A DNA stretch of 64,000 nt from assembly GCA_028564925.1 (NCBI GenBank), contig CM053029.1, forward strand, positions 33,425,026 through 33,489,025. The letters are read 5' to 3'. Made by a program: the position numbers and the translations under genes. The notes under the pieces were generated by a model that worked only from the letters and a program-made list of their open reading frames with translations, was not told where the DNA came from and made no database searches. The stretch comes from Lithobates sylvaticus (taxonomy: Eukaryota > Chordata > Amphibia > Anura > Ranidae). Below are positions 32,641 to 44,350 of this stretch, in pieces; the stretch's first letter is position 1; each line of letters opens with the position of its first letter.

Positions 32641-33884
32641 TGCCGTCTTCCTTATGTTATGGGGAGCGGGTTGTCTCTCCCTGGACCTTAGAGGCAGCTC
32701 CCCCCCAGTGATGCGGCACCGGATATCCACACTTTGCATTTGGGATCATACATGGCACCAGGCAGCAGAGCTGCTGTTAGAAATTACTGGGGGCCCCCAT
32801 ACAACCTGACAGCACTGACCCCCCCACGGCCGAAAGCGACTAGACAGATTTATCAGTCCCTTCCTCTGCAGCCTCAGCAGCCCAGATGATAGAATAGGAA
32901 GCGCTCCAAGGCTTCCTGCTCATTCACAAACTGAAGCATAGTAAATGCAGTTTACTGTGCTTCAAAGATGAAGTGAGTGATTGGTACAAATTGCTCACTG
33001 TGTTTATTCAGGAAAATAAAAGGCCAGTGAATGACGCATTTACTGGCCCCTTTCTTTCTGAAACATCCCCATGTGCCCACAGCAGCTTCCGACAGGAGAG
33101 GAGTGAAGCTGGAAGCGCTGCGGGGGAAAGGGGCACAAAGGGGGGGGGGGGGGGGGGGCCCGGACAGCAGATGGAAGGGGCACATGTGCTATAACTACTC
33201 CCTCTGCAGTGCAGCCGGAGGGAGAAAGAGGAGGAGAAGCTGGCCGTGCTGCGGAGGGAGGTGGAAGGCAGAACAGAATCAGTCTGCAAAAAGGACAGTA
33301 CAGCCGGCCCTCCTGCTCAGCAGGTGCCTGGGCCCCCGTTTTGAACTGATGGGGCCCCGGTCCAGTACAGGAGGGCTGGCTGTACTGTCTTATCAGTGGC
33401 CCTGGCACCGGATGGCAAACGGCATGGGGGTCCTTTGTTTAAATATTGTTTATTAAAGTAGAACTTCACCCAAAAGGGAAAGTTCTGCTTGTTTGCATCC
33501 TCCCCCCACCCATTCCCTTAGTGGGGGGGAGCAGGTACCTGGTTTTGAGAAGTACCAGCTTCCACTTCCAGGTCAGATCGCTGTGGTGCTCTCCGAGGAT
33601 GTTCAGCTCACCCCCCCCCCCCCCGTAGCTTTCTGACACACACACACAGGACCTTATAAAAAGGAGGCATTCTAATTGGTAGGCACCGCTGACCAATAAG
33701 TATTTGTGTAGCATGTCCTGTCGAGAGAGCGACATGTGTGGGGAGGGGGGCAATGGGGGGAGATTTCAAATCTAAAACGTCAATCTGATGTGTCAGAATG
33801 GGTGATCGCAGGACTCCAGGTTAGCAGGACCGGGTGTGATGGGGGGGGGGTCCAGTGTATGTTCACCTGACAGATTTTCTGTTA
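32641..33884. other. Old dispersed repeats with G- and C-runs
   Basis: Contains a G-run at 33140..33158, an inverted pair (gtacagccggccctcctgct / acaggagggctggctgtact at about 33298 and 33366), a taaagtagaacttcaccc start at about 33454 and a C-run at 33611..33624. These look like decayed MITEs; borders are unclear. Confidence 0.4.
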
Positions 33885-34097
33885 GTCTCGGTTTGCACTG
33901 GGACGGCTTCAAAGTCGCCCGACTTCGAAGATGCCCCATGGATAACGCAACTTCGGCGTGGCTTGCGAGCGACTTCTGTAATGAAAGTCAATGCAAGTCG
34001 CTCCGAAGTAGTACCTTTTTTCCACGTTGTGAGCGACTTGAGTTGCTCCGATTAGAACGGTTCCATTGCACACAGTCGCTTCAGTGTGAACCGAGCC
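33885..34097. mobile_element. MITE with GTCTCGGTTTGCACTG / CAGTGTGAACCGAGCC ends
   Basis: The terminal inverted repeat is about 16 bp. An internal fold includes gacggcttcaaagtcgcccg and cttcgaagatgcc. Related 'ggttcacac' tips occur at about 39018..39244. The class is uncertain. Confidence 0.6.
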
Positions 34098-34261
34098 TAA
34101 AAAAGGTGAATTTACACTTTAGGTGCAACAATGTATCTGCTGGGATTGCAATTGCCCGGCCTTGGGTATGAATGGGTCATTGTTAGTGCTGATAAAGAGG
34201 AGAGTCTAATAAATCAATGTATATAGTTACAATGTATGCATGCTGTGTCTGTATGGTCCTT

Positions 34262-35945
34262 GTCACAATGAATTGCTAAGATAGCTCAGATCAGATCAGA
34301 TAAGATAGCTCAGATCAGAACAGATAAGATAGCTCAGATCAGAACAGATAAGATAGCTCAGATCAGAACAGATAAGATAGCTCAGATCAGATCAGATAAG
34401 ATAGCTCAGATCAGAACAGATAAGATAGCTCAGATCAGAACAGATAAGATAGCTCAGATCAGATCAGATAAGATAAGATAGCTCAGATCAGATCAGATAA
34501 GATAGCTCAGATCAGATCAGATAAGATAGCTCAGATCAGATCAGATAAGATAGCTCAGATCAGATCAGATAAGATAGCTCAGATCAGATCAGATAAGATA
34601 GCTCAGATCAGATCAGATAAGATAGCTCAGATCAGATCAGATAAGATAGCTCAGATCAGATCAGATAAGATAGCTCAGATCAGATAAGATAGATCAGATA
34701 GCTCAGATCAGATCAGATCAGATCAGATCAGATAAGATAGCTCAGATCAGATCAGATAGCTCAGATCAGATCAGATCAGATAAGATAGCTCAGATCAGAT
34801 AAGATAGCTCAGATCAGATCAGATAGCTCAGATCAGATCAGATAGCTCAGATCAGATCAGATAGCTCAGATCAGATCAGATCAGATCAGATAAGATAGCT
34901 CAGATCAGATAAGATAGCTCAGATCAGATCAGATAGCTCAGATCAGATCAGATAGCTCAGATCAGATCAGATAAGATAGCTCAGATCAGATCAGATCAGA
35001 TCAGATAAGATAGCTCAGATCAGATCAGATAAGATCAGATAAGATAGCTCAGATCAGATCAGATTAGATAAGATAGCTCAGATCAGATAAGATAGCTCAG
35101 ATCAGATCAGATAGCTCAGATCAGATCAGATAGCTCAGATCAGATCAGATAAGATAGCTCAGATCAGATAAGATCAGATAAGATAGCTCAGATCAGATCA
35201 GATCAGATAAGATAGCTCAGATCAGATCAGATAGCTCAGATCAGATAAGATAGCTCAGATCAGATCAGATAGCTCAGATCAGATCAGATAAGATAGCTCA
35301 GATCAGATCAGATCAGATCAGATAAGATAGCTCAGATCAGATCAGATCAGATAAGATAGCTCAGATCAGATCAGATCAGATCAGATAAGATAGCTCAGAT
35401 CAGATAAGATAGCTCAGATCAGATAAGATAGCTCAGATCAGATAAGATAGCTCAGATCAGATAAGATAGCTCAGATCAGATAAGATAGCTCAGATCAGAT
35501 AAGATAGCTCAGATCAGATCAGATAAGATAGCTCAGATCAGATCAGATAAGATAGCTCAGATCAGAACAGATAAGATAGCTCAGATCAGATCAGATAAGA
35601 TAGCTCAGATCAGAACAGATAAGATAGCTCAGATCAGATCAGATAAGATAGCTCAGATCAGAACAGATAAGATAGCTCAGATCAGATAAGATAGCTCAGA
35701 TCAGATAAGATAGCTCAGATCAGATAAGATAGCTCAGATCAGATAAGATAGCTCAGATCAGATCAGATAAGATAGCTCAGATCAGATCAGATAAGATAGC
35801 TCAGATCAGATCAGATAAGATAGCTCAGATCAGATAAGATAGCTCAGATCAGATAAGATAGCTCAGATCAGATAAGATAGCTCAGATCAGATAAGATAGC
35901 TCAGATCAGATAAGATAGCTCAGATCAGATAAGATAGCTCAGATA
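34262..35945. repeat. GATC/GATA-rich satellite array
   Basis: About 1.7 kb built from agctcagatcagat with variable numbers of cagat and aagat modules, so that periods of 19 and 24 bp alternate. Long runs of the 24-bp form (34255..34680) and of the 19-bp form (35395..35510, 35820..35940) are separated by mixed zones. Variant agaacagat units cluster at both ends of the array. Confidence 0.95.
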
Positions 35946-36279
35946 TCTCTCATTTGTATGAAATAATCCTCAAACTCTTCTTACCGCCAAGACACGGCTC
36001 TTTAAAACCTAATTTTAAAAAGGGAGATGCCAATGTAATCCAGGAAATGTTTCTATTCTGGAACGCTCAGGCTGGGTTCATACTTTACACAATGCGATTT
36101 CCAATGCAACTTGCTTGTGACTTTGATTGAATATCAATGCAAATTTACTCAAAAGAAGCCAATCAGCATTAGATAAGAAGCAATTCCCATACAACTTTAA
36201 CTCCAGGCATTTTTCTGTCACTTTGTTTACGTAAAAATCAGTATTTTTTTTGCAAGAAAAATTACTTTAAACCCCCAAA

Positions 36280-36383
<104 letters not shown>

Positions 36384-36427
36384 ATTTGGGGGTTATTTGT
36401 AATTTTATTTTAGCAGTTACCCTAGGG

Positions 36428-36568
36428 CAGTGACTGTGAACCTCGTTCCCCAAGGTGTTTTGGAACTACAGTACATTTCCCGTCGTTCTCAACCACACTG
36501 CGTAACGTACGAGCCTCGTGGGAAATATAGTTCCAAAACATCTCGGGTGCCAAGGATCGCCATCACTG
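36428..36568. mobile_element. hAT-type MITE (CAGTGACTGTGAACC)
   Basis: Left cagtgactgtgaacctcg mirrors right aaggatcgccatcactg; ttttggaactacagtacatt pairs with ggaaatatagttccaaaaca. Flanks ccctaggg / ctctagag agree at 6 of 8 bases. Confidence 0.72.
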
Positions 36569-36894
36569 CTCTAGAGAATAAAATGGGCAATTGCTGCAAT
36601 TTTTAGGTCGAACGGTATTTGCGCAGCGTTTTTTTTTTTTTTTTTAAAACGCAATTGTTTTGGAAGTAAAAATACACTTTCATGAATTCCAAATAAAAAA
36701 AAAAAAAAACACACAATATAAAATAAGAGATGGTCAGAGATGCCTGTAAAGGCATTTAAAATCGTGCCTGTGGAGATTTAAGTATCGTAGTTTGTCGCCA
36801 TTCCACGAGCGTCCCACAATTTTAAAGCGTGACATGCTAGAAATCGATTTACTCGGCGTAACATCTATACATTTACCAAATAATTAGGTTATAC

Positions 36895-37089
36895 AGTGGA
36901 TATAAAAAGTTTACACACCCCTGTTAAAATGTCAGACTTCTGTGATGTAATAAAAAAAAAAAAAAAAAAGAGAGACAAAAGATAAATTATTTCAGAACTT
37001 TTTCCACCTTTTTAATGCGACCTATAAAACTGTACAACTCAGTTGAAAAACCTTTTATGGGGGGGGGGTCAGTACACACCTGCTATGAT
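36895..37089. mobile_element. Tc1 terminal fragment
   Basis: tacagtggatataaaaagtt + tacacacccctgttaaaatg is the complete end of the family seen at 9563..11121, followed by ttccacctttttaatgcgac. The rest of the element is missing, cut at a TTAA-flanked MITE. Confidence 0.8.
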
Positions 37090-37093
37090 TTAA

Positions 37094-37816
37094 CCACTTC
37101 CTGCCCGGCCTATAACAGAATGACGGCCGGGAAGTGGTTCTGTTATCCTGAATGGGCGTCCTATGACGCCCAGCAGGATAACATGCCAGCAGGGGCGCGC
37201 AGTCAGTCTAACACTGCACGTAATCAGCTGATGGCTTTCCTCAGTTTGCGCTGACAGGGAGAGCCGAACGGCGGCTCTCCCTGTCGAGTGGGGGGGGGGG
37301 TCTGTGGGGGGGGGGGGGGGGGGGGGGGGGGGTGTGCTGATAATCAGCACATTGATTATTAGCACAGCCCCCATCAAATGTACCAATAAGCTGCCAATTG
37401 GTGCCCCATTATACCCCCCGCCGGTGCCCACCACAGTACAAATCAGTGCCCACCATAGTGCCAGTGTCCATCACAGTGCCCAGCATTAACACCCGTCAGT
37501 ACCTGCCCAATCAGTGCCATCTATTAGTGTCCATCAATGCCACCTGTCAGTGCCCATCAGTGAAGGAGAAAACTACATTTTAACAAAGAAAACTTCCTTC
37601 AAAAATGTTGGTCTTTTTTAGTTTGTTTAGCAAAAAATTTAAAAAACCACAGAGGGGATCAAATACCACCAATAAAAAGCTCTATTTGTGGGAAGAAATA
37701 AATAAAAATGTAATTTGTGTACAGGGTTGTATGACCGCGCAATTGTCATTCAAAGTGCGAAAGTGCTGAAAATTGGCCTGGGCAGGAAGGGGCGAAAGTG
37801 CCCGATATTGAAGTGG
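37094..37816 (+). mobile_element. TTAA-flanked MITE, copy 2
   Basis: TTAA at 37090..37093 and 37817..37820; ends ccacttcctgcccggcc and gatattgaagtgg. It shares gatcaaataccaccaa and ccgcgcaattgtcattcaaa with copies 1, 3 and 4. A G-run lies at 37312..37332. The sub-repeat gtgcccaccacagtacaaat/gtgcccatcagtg fills the middle. Confidence 0.75.
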
Positions 37817-37820
37817 TTAA

Positions 37821-38245
37821 AGCGGAGTTTAAGTATTTTTTTATTTTTATTTTTTTACTAGTAATGGCAGCGATCTGCGATTTTTTATCATGACCGACAT
37901 TATGGCGGACACATCGGACATTTTTGACACATTTTTCGGACCACTGGCATTTTTACAGCGATCAGAGCAATTAAATTGCATTGATTACTGTAAAAATTAC
38001 ACTGAAGGGGTTAACCACTAGGAAGGGTTAAGTGTGTCCTAGGGAGTGATTCTAACTGTGTGGGGGGGGGGGGGGGGGGCTGTGTGTGACACGTCACTGA
38101 TCACCGCTAACGATCACAGGGAGCTGTGATCAGCGACACTGTCACTAGGCAGAACGGGGAAATGCTTGTTTACATTAGCATGATAGCATCTCCCCGTTTT
38201 TCCTCTCCGTGAGACGAGCGCGGGTATCCCCGCGGTCGGACTCAC
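37821..38245 (-). mobile_element. TTAA-family MITE fragment, inverted
   Basis: actagtaatggcagcgatct, gcattgattactgtaaaaat and gaaggggttaaccactagga are the reverse complement of the TTAA MITE core. It begins with a ttaaagcggagtttaagt tip of a second TTAA family and ends at the GAAA microsatellite. Confidence 0.6.
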
Positions 38246-38247
38246 GG

Positions 38248-38292
38248 AGGAAAGAAAGAAAGAAAGAAAGGAAGAAAGAAAGAAAGAAAGAA

Positions 38293-38324
<32 letters not shown>

Positions 38325-38430
38325 AAAAGAAAGAAAGAAGAAAAAAGAAGAAAAGAAAGAAAGAAAGAAAGAAAAGAAGAAAGAAAGAAAAGAAAGAAAG
38401 AAAAAGAAAGAAAAGAAAGAAAAGAAAATA
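38248..38430. repeat. (GAAA)n microsatellite
   Basis: aagaaagaaagaaag tract with small variants; the Lys/Glu-rich frame is spurious. Confidence 0.95.
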
Positions 38431-38508
38431 AAAAATGATCACCAGGTGAAAATAAAGCAAAAATTTTTAATAAAAACTAATGTAGTCAGCATATCTAAGG
38501 ATTCTTAA

Positions 38509-38971
38509 AGCGGTGTTTCACCTTAAAAAAAAAAAAAAAAAAAAAATGTAAAAGTCAGCAGCTAAAAAAAGTCGCTGCTGACTTTTAATAAGTACACTTA
38601 CCCTCCCAGGGCGCCCGCAATGTCGTTCGTGGAGGCCGAGATGTCCCTCGGCGATCCGAATCCAGCGCCGCCATCCTCAGTAAGGAAAACGGCTTCCCGT
38701 TTCCTACTGCGCATGCGCGAGTCTAATTTGTGAATGCGGAACGCGATGTGTTGTGGGACACAGTTCCCATAACACACCGTGCCCCATTCACTAGAAGACG
38801 GAAGGAGAGAAGATCACCGTGGCGCTGGAGGAGGCAGATTAGGACAATCTGCCTAGCAACAGCCATTTCTGGTAAGTAAAAAAAAAAATAATTTTTTTTT
38901 CCCCCCCCTTTCATTTTAAAATTGTTACTAACATTTTTTTAAAGTTTTTGTTTTCAGGGTGTCCCACCACT
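38509..38971. mobile_element. TTAA-flanked MITE, second family
   Basis: agcggtgtttcacc at the left mirrors gtgtcccaccact at the right, with TTAA on both sides (38505..38508 and 38972..38975). An internal fold, agtcagcagct/agtcgctgctgact, lies near the left. Confidence 0.7.
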
Positions 38972-38975
38972 TTAA

Positions 38976-40481
38976 GCTACATTTCTGTTTTTAGGCGTAC
39001 AGACACCTGGCCTGGTTCACTTCTATACAGGTTGCATATTCCAGGTGCATTTTGCGTTTTTCAATACACGTTTTGATCCATTGTAGTCTATGGAACTAAA
39101 AACCAGAAAAAAAGTCCCTGGCCCTTTCCATAAAATGCATAGATGTGAACTACATTCATAGAAAACCATGTTATATGGACTGTAGTGCGTTTCTGCAAAA
39201 CTGAAAAACGCACTAAAAAAAATGCATAGGTGTGAACCAGGCCTAAGGCTAGACCTGAAAGTCGCGCAATTTATTTATTTGCCGCAATTTTGATGCGACT
39301 TGAAGCAATGCCTGTGTATTCTTGAGGTCTATGGACCTCAAGTCATATCAAAGTCGGAAGCAAAGTAGGGCAGGGACTACTGTGAAGTCACTGTGACTGG
39401 AAGTCTCTCAGATATGAACGGTACCCAATGGAAATCATGGGATGTGAGATTGCAGTCCCAAGTCGCACTAGTGGACACGTAGCCTTAATCTATAAAAAAC
39501 AAAAACACACACACCATTGTGGAGCGACCATTCCGCATTAGAAAACACCAATCATAAAAAAAAAGTGTTCTACCCCCCCCCCCCCACGTGTACCCCCTGC
39601 CTCTCCCAGTCTGCCCGGGTCCTATTTAAATTGAGGCGTCTTCAGGCCTATTTATGCACGGTGTGGCTGGGACGGTAGGCGAAGGTGGGATTGCTGTAGA
39701 CACGGAGAAGCCGCCATCCTGCAGCCTCCGACATAAGCGCCCCCCCGGTGTACTCAGGGGGGGGGGGATCTAATTCCTGGCACATGTGTGCACAGATGGG
39801 GTGCATTCCTTTCCTATCATCAGACTAATCTATACCAGAAAACCTCCACTTTATTACAGGACGTACCCCACCGCTACATCACACCGCTGACAGCCACACC
39901 CCTCCCCCTGGAGGCGCCTCGCATTATTTTTTTGCCCCCTGCACAACTCTGAAGTGATAAAAATCTGTCTACAAGTACAGAAAAAAAAAAATAAAAAATA
40001 AAATAATACCTTTAAAAAAAAAAAAAATAAAAAAAAAAAAGAAGAAGAGACCAGTCCACCCAAAACAGATATTCAGGGGCTGTGGCGGAGGTAAACCAGC
40101 GAGCGGATTCTTGTGTCTCCCAACTGGTGAGATCTGCGTACACTCCGGAGGGGACTCCATTTATAAACCTCACACACAAAAATTATTGTCACTTATTCAT
40201 AATTAAAAAAATAAAATAAAAAGTGACCTATATTCTCTGAGGAATCTGAGTTTCCTGGTCTAAGCTCTTCCAACTGCGGCCCCCCAGGAACCCCCATGGC
40301 AGGGGCCACCAAGTAGAGGGGAGGGAGCTCAGCCAACGTCTATTCGCTGACCTCTACCAACTAACAAGATCCCTGAAGGTATTCGCATTACATCACTTCC
40401 CAGTTCCCTTTCTCCAGCCGCCCTGAACTGCGCCCCATTAGCTTCAAAATGGAGGGAGACATCCAAGGAAACAGAAAAACT
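38976..40481. other. Intronic sequence with MITE tips and A-runs
   Basis: 39000..39244 is a decayed MITE (gcctggttcacttctatac ... gtgtgaaccaggcct). A C-run lies at about 39574..39587, a G-run at about 39758..39769 and A-runs at 39979..40046. Nothing gene-like. Confidence 0.45.
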
Positions 40482-40625
40482 GTTTAAAAAAAGGTTTAAT
40501 AAATAAAAAGAAGAATAATATTGCACTTATAAAATAGAGCACTGGTATCTCAAATGCATGTATCAAACACAAATGCCGACCCTCGGCTCAATGGCAAGAT
40601 GGCTGCGAGAAGATGTGACACCCAA

Positions 40626-40670
40626 GGCTACTATACACGTTACGCCCATAGGCAAGGACTTCTTCAGTAG
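40626..40670 (-). ncRNA. Hammerhead-like hairpin 3
   Basis: On the minus strand: cta, CTGAAGA, a, gtcc-ttgcctat-gggc, GTAAC, gtgta, tag. Stem II keeps three of four pairs plus a G-T pair. It is the sister of hairpins 4 and 5. Confidence 0.4.
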
Positions 40671-40690
40671 GTCTTCAGTAGTCTGTAAAC

Positions 40691-40734
40691 TTCTACTGAA
40701 GAAGTCCTTGCCTATGGACGTAATGTGAATAGGA
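40691..40734 (+). ncRNA. Hammerhead-like hairpin 4
   Basis: ttcta, CTGAAGA, a, gtcc-ttgcctat-ggac, GTAAT, gtgaa, tagga. Stem I ttcta/tagga pairs at five positions (one G.T); stem II gtcc/ggac is perfect. The base at A13 is T. Confidence 0.45.
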
Positions 40735-40850
40735 GCCTTTATGTTTGTCGCCATTTGTGTTTGATACGTGCATTTGAGATACAAAATAGAGCACTGCCGC
40801 CAGTGGCATCTCAAATGCACGCATCAAACACAAATGGCGACAAACAAAGG

Positions 40851-40897
40851 CTCCTATACACGTTACGTCCATAGGCAAGGACTTCTTCAGTAGAAGT
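40851..40897 (-). ncRNA. Hammerhead-like hairpin 5
   Basis: The minus strand reads ttcta, CTGAAGA, a, gtcc-ttgcctat-ggac, GTAAC, gtgta, tagga. This is the most regular copy: both stems pair, and AC-gt-GT can make the two-pair third stem. Confidence 0.48.
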
Positions 40898-40920
40898 CTG
40901 AAGAAGTCCTTACCTATGGA

Positions 40921-41854
40921 CAGGGCTCGACAATTCCCGGTCGCCAGGGCGCCATGGCGACTAGAATTGGGGTCCTGGCGCCTGGGGCGACACAGCTGGG
41001 GTATCCTGTCTTCCTGCGGACCCCGACTCCGCCGTGCGATCGAATCGGGCCGCGCCGGCCAGTAATTTAGGCCGCGGCTTTGCGGCCTTCTGAAGCACTA
41101 ATGTGTACTATGGCGCCATCTGGTGGTGGCCGTTGATATTGCAACACCTCTAACATTGCTAATGCAATGTTAATGGAGCTTCAAAGCCCTGCCTGTTTCT
41201 CACTGCCCGCCCATCTCCTTCCTAAAGTGGAGAAGAGAAGGAAGTGATTGCAGGCATCATCTGGCGCCTTTTGTCTAACGGTGAGTGTGGTGGGGCTGGT
41301 TTGAATTTATATAGCCTTTTTATTTTTTTTTTATTTTTTTTTTTATAATAGCTTTGATTTTGATTTATTTTTTAAAAGTAAAAATGTATTATTTGTAATC
41401 TCCCTGCTTGGTCCCTTTTACACAGGCTGTCTGATCAGGTTCGCCTGTCAGTTTTTTAGGCGGACCTGATCAGACCCTTAGGCCCCTTTCCACACCTAAG
41501 CGTTTTTCAGGCGCTACAGCGCTAAAAAATAGCGCCTGTATAGCGCCTGAAAAAAGCGGGTCCTTTCACTCCAGTGTGAAAGCCCGAGGGCTTTCACACT
41601 GGAGCGGTGCGCTAGCAGGACGGTAAATAAAAGTCATGCTAGCAGCATCTTTGGCGCAGTAAAGGAGCGGTGTATTCACCGCTCCTACCCATTGAAATCA
41701 ATGTGACAGCGCGGCAATACCGCTGGCAAAGCGCCGCTTGCGGGGGGTTTTAACCCTTTTTCCCCGTCGCCCGCACCGACGCCCACTAAAAAAAAACCTG
41801 GCTCCTAACTTTTTTAGCTGGCTCCTAGAGTCCAAGCAAATTTGTCAAGCCCTG
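40921..41854. mobile_element. hAT-type element (CAGGGCTCGACAA...TTGTCAAGCCCTG)
   Basis: Ends cagggctcgacaattcc and gcaaatttgtcaagccctg. A perfect 8-bp duplication CCTATGGA lies at 40913..40920 and 41855..41862. Subterminal ggtcgccagggcgccatggc is echoed at the right by acctggctcctaac. An unrelated GCGCC-rich MITE (about 41480..41790, cccctttccacacctaagcg, with internal fold tttcactccagtgtgaaag) sits inside. No transposase is seen. Confidence 0.85.
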
Positions 41855-42076
41855 CCTATGGACATAGCGTGTACAGGAGCCTTGGGTGTCCCATCTTCTC
41901 ACGGCCATCTTACCATTGAGACGAGGGTCGGAAGTCCTTGCCTATAGACTGAACGTGTATAGGAGCCTTTATGTTTGTTAGTATTTGTGTTTGATACCTG
42001 CATTTGAGATATCACCCGCGGCAGTGCTCTATTTTATAAGTGCAATATTCTTCTTTCATTTATTAAACCTTTTTAA

Positions 42077-42479
42077 AAAATTGAGAGAATTAGGTCTTGT
42101 GTGCTTCCCTTTATCTTCCCATATACATTGGGTGTTCCTGAGGACCTGTGTACCCTTCCTATGAGAAAAGAAGAGTGAAGATCCACCAAGATCTGTCAGA
42201 GCCATTATGCCCAAGGGGAACACCACTTACTTTGACCTTCTAGTAATGCAGGGGGGTCACGGCTTTGAGGTGAGAGGCCGGCAAGTTGAACTTCTCCAAT
42301 TCAATGGTAATAGATCATTACAGAGCTGGTCTCCTCCTGCCCTGCAGCTGACCTCCTGCTGGCCTTCAAGTTTGTATTGCCATAGACTTCTGTGCAAAAC
42401 CTGTCTGATGTGAACAAAAGCCCATCAACACAGGTCCTGTCATCCTCCTGGCTTGCAGCTGAACTCCATGTAAAGTTTA
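42077..42479. other. Intronic sequence leading into satellite
   Basis: Diverged forms of the following satellite (cctgccctgcagctgacctc) appear from about 42330; before that, nothing is recognised. Confidence 0.45.
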
Positions 42480-44350
42480 ATACATCTGAAAGGATGATCA
42501 ACCTTCTCCTGGCCTGAAGTGGACCTCCTGCAGGCCTGAAGTGGACCTCCTGCAGGCCTGAAGTGGACCTCCTGCAGGCCTGAAGTGGACCTCCTGCAGG
42601 CCTGAAGTGGACCTCCTGCTGATCAACGGTAATATATCTCAAAGAGTGGCCAACCTCCAGTGACCAAGTGAATGTTAATATATCTCAAAGGGAAGTCAAC
42701 ATTCTCTTGGCCTGCAGGTCAATGTTAATATAGCTCAAAAGGAAGACCAACCCTCTTGACCTACAGCTTACCTCCAAGTCAACGTTAATACACCTTAAAG
42801 GAAAACCAACCTTCTCCTGGCCTGCAGTTGACCTCCTCTTGGTCAACGTTAATATATCTCAAAAAGGTGGACCAAACGCATCTTGACCTGCAGCTGACCT
42901 TCTCCAAGTCAACGTTAATACATCTCAAAGGGGAGCCAACATTCTCTTGGCCTGCAGTTGACCTCCTGCAGGTCAACATTAATATAGCTCAAAGGAATAC
43001 CAACCCTCTTGACCTGCAGCTGACTTTCTTCAAGTCAACATTAATGCATCTCAAAAGAGAAACCAACCTTCTCCTGGCCTGCAGTTGACCTCCTGCAGGC
43101 CTGAAGTGTACCTCCTCTTGGTCAATGTTAATATATCTCAAAAGGTGGACCAAACGCCACTTGACCTGCAGCTGACCTTCTCCAAGTCAATGTTAATGCA
43201 TCTCAAAAGGGAAACCAACCTTCTCCTGGCCTGCAGTTGACCTCCTGCAGGCCTGAAGTGGACCTCCTTCTGGTCAACGGTAATATATCTCAAAGAATGG
43301 CCAACCTCCTCTTGACCTGCAGCTGACCACCTCCAAGTGAATGTTAATATATCTTAAAGGGAAGTCAACATTCTCTTGGCCTGCAGGTCAATGTTAATAT
43401 AGCTCAAAGGGAAGACCAACCCTCTTGACCTGCAGCTTACCTCCAAGTCAACGTTAATACACCTTAAAGGAAAGCCAACCTTCTCCTGGCCTGCAGTTGA
43501 CCTCCTCTTGAATATATCTCAAAAAGGTGGACAAAACGCCTCTTGACCTGCAGCTGACCTTCTCCAAGTCAACGTTAATACATCTCAAAGGGGAGCCAAC
43601 ATTCTCTTGGCCTGCAGTTGACCTCCTGCAGGTCAACATTAATATAGCTCAAAAGGAAGACCAACCCTCTTGACCTGCAGCTGACTTTCTCCAAGTCAAC
43701 ATTAATGCATCTCAAAAGAGAAACCAACCTTCTCCTGGCCTGCAGTTGACCTCCTGCAGGCCTGAAGTGTACCACCTCTTGGTCAATGTTAATATATCTC
43801 AAAAGGTGGACCAAAATCCTCTTGACCTGCAGCTGACCTTCTCCATGTCAATGTTAATGCATCTCAAAATGGAAACCAACCTTCTCCTGGCCTGCAGTTG
43901 ACCTCCTGCAGGCCTGAAGTGGACCTCTTTCTGGTCAACGGTAATATATCTCAAAGAATGGCCAACCTCCTCTTGACCTGCAGCTGACCACCTCCAAGTG
44001 AATGTTAATATATCTCAAAGGGAAGTCAACATTCTCTTGGCCTGCAGGTCAATGTTAATATAGCTCAAAGAAAGACCAACCCTCTCTTGACCTGCAGCTG
44101 ACCTCAAAGTCAACGTTAATGCATCTCAAAAAGGGAAACCAACCTTCTCCTGGCCTGCAGTTGACCTCCTGCAGGTGCCCTCCTCCAAGGCAATGTTAAT
44201 ACATCTCAAAAGGACAAACCTCCTGGCCTGCAGTTGACCTCCTCCATGTCAACATTAATACAGCTCCTTCCCTTGGCCTAAAGTTGACCTCCTTATGGCT
44301 TGCCGCTGACCTCCTCTAAGTCAATGTTAATACATCTTAAAAGAGAACCA
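42480..44350. repeat. Satellite with ~665-bp higher-order unit
   Basis: Monomers of about 65-75 bp (cttctcctggcctgcagttg + acctcc + aagtcaacgttaatacatct + caaaggg). A marker monomer, ggcctgcaggtcaatgttaa + tatagctcaaa, recurs at about 42709, 43379 and 44040, so whole blocks of nine to ten monomers are repeated about 2.6 times. Confidence 0.85.

Larger units (their letters stand above)
40482..42076. mobile_element. Fold-back element with hammerhead-like hairpins, split by a hAT
   Basis: The outer arms mirror each other: aaaggtttaataaata and tattgcacttataaaatagagcac at the left against gtgctctattttataagtgc + aatattcttctttcattt + attaaacctt at the right. Inside, blocks of the form cgccatttgtgtttgatacg and ctgaagaagtccttgcctat recur several times in both orientations, so about 0.65 kb (without the hAT) forms a multi-armed palindrome. 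No coding sequence. Confidence 0.7.

Noticed and set aside
34262-35945. Telomeric or centromeric satellite
   Set aside because: There is no TTAGGG-type unit and the array is short and intronic; it fits an ordinary minisatellite.
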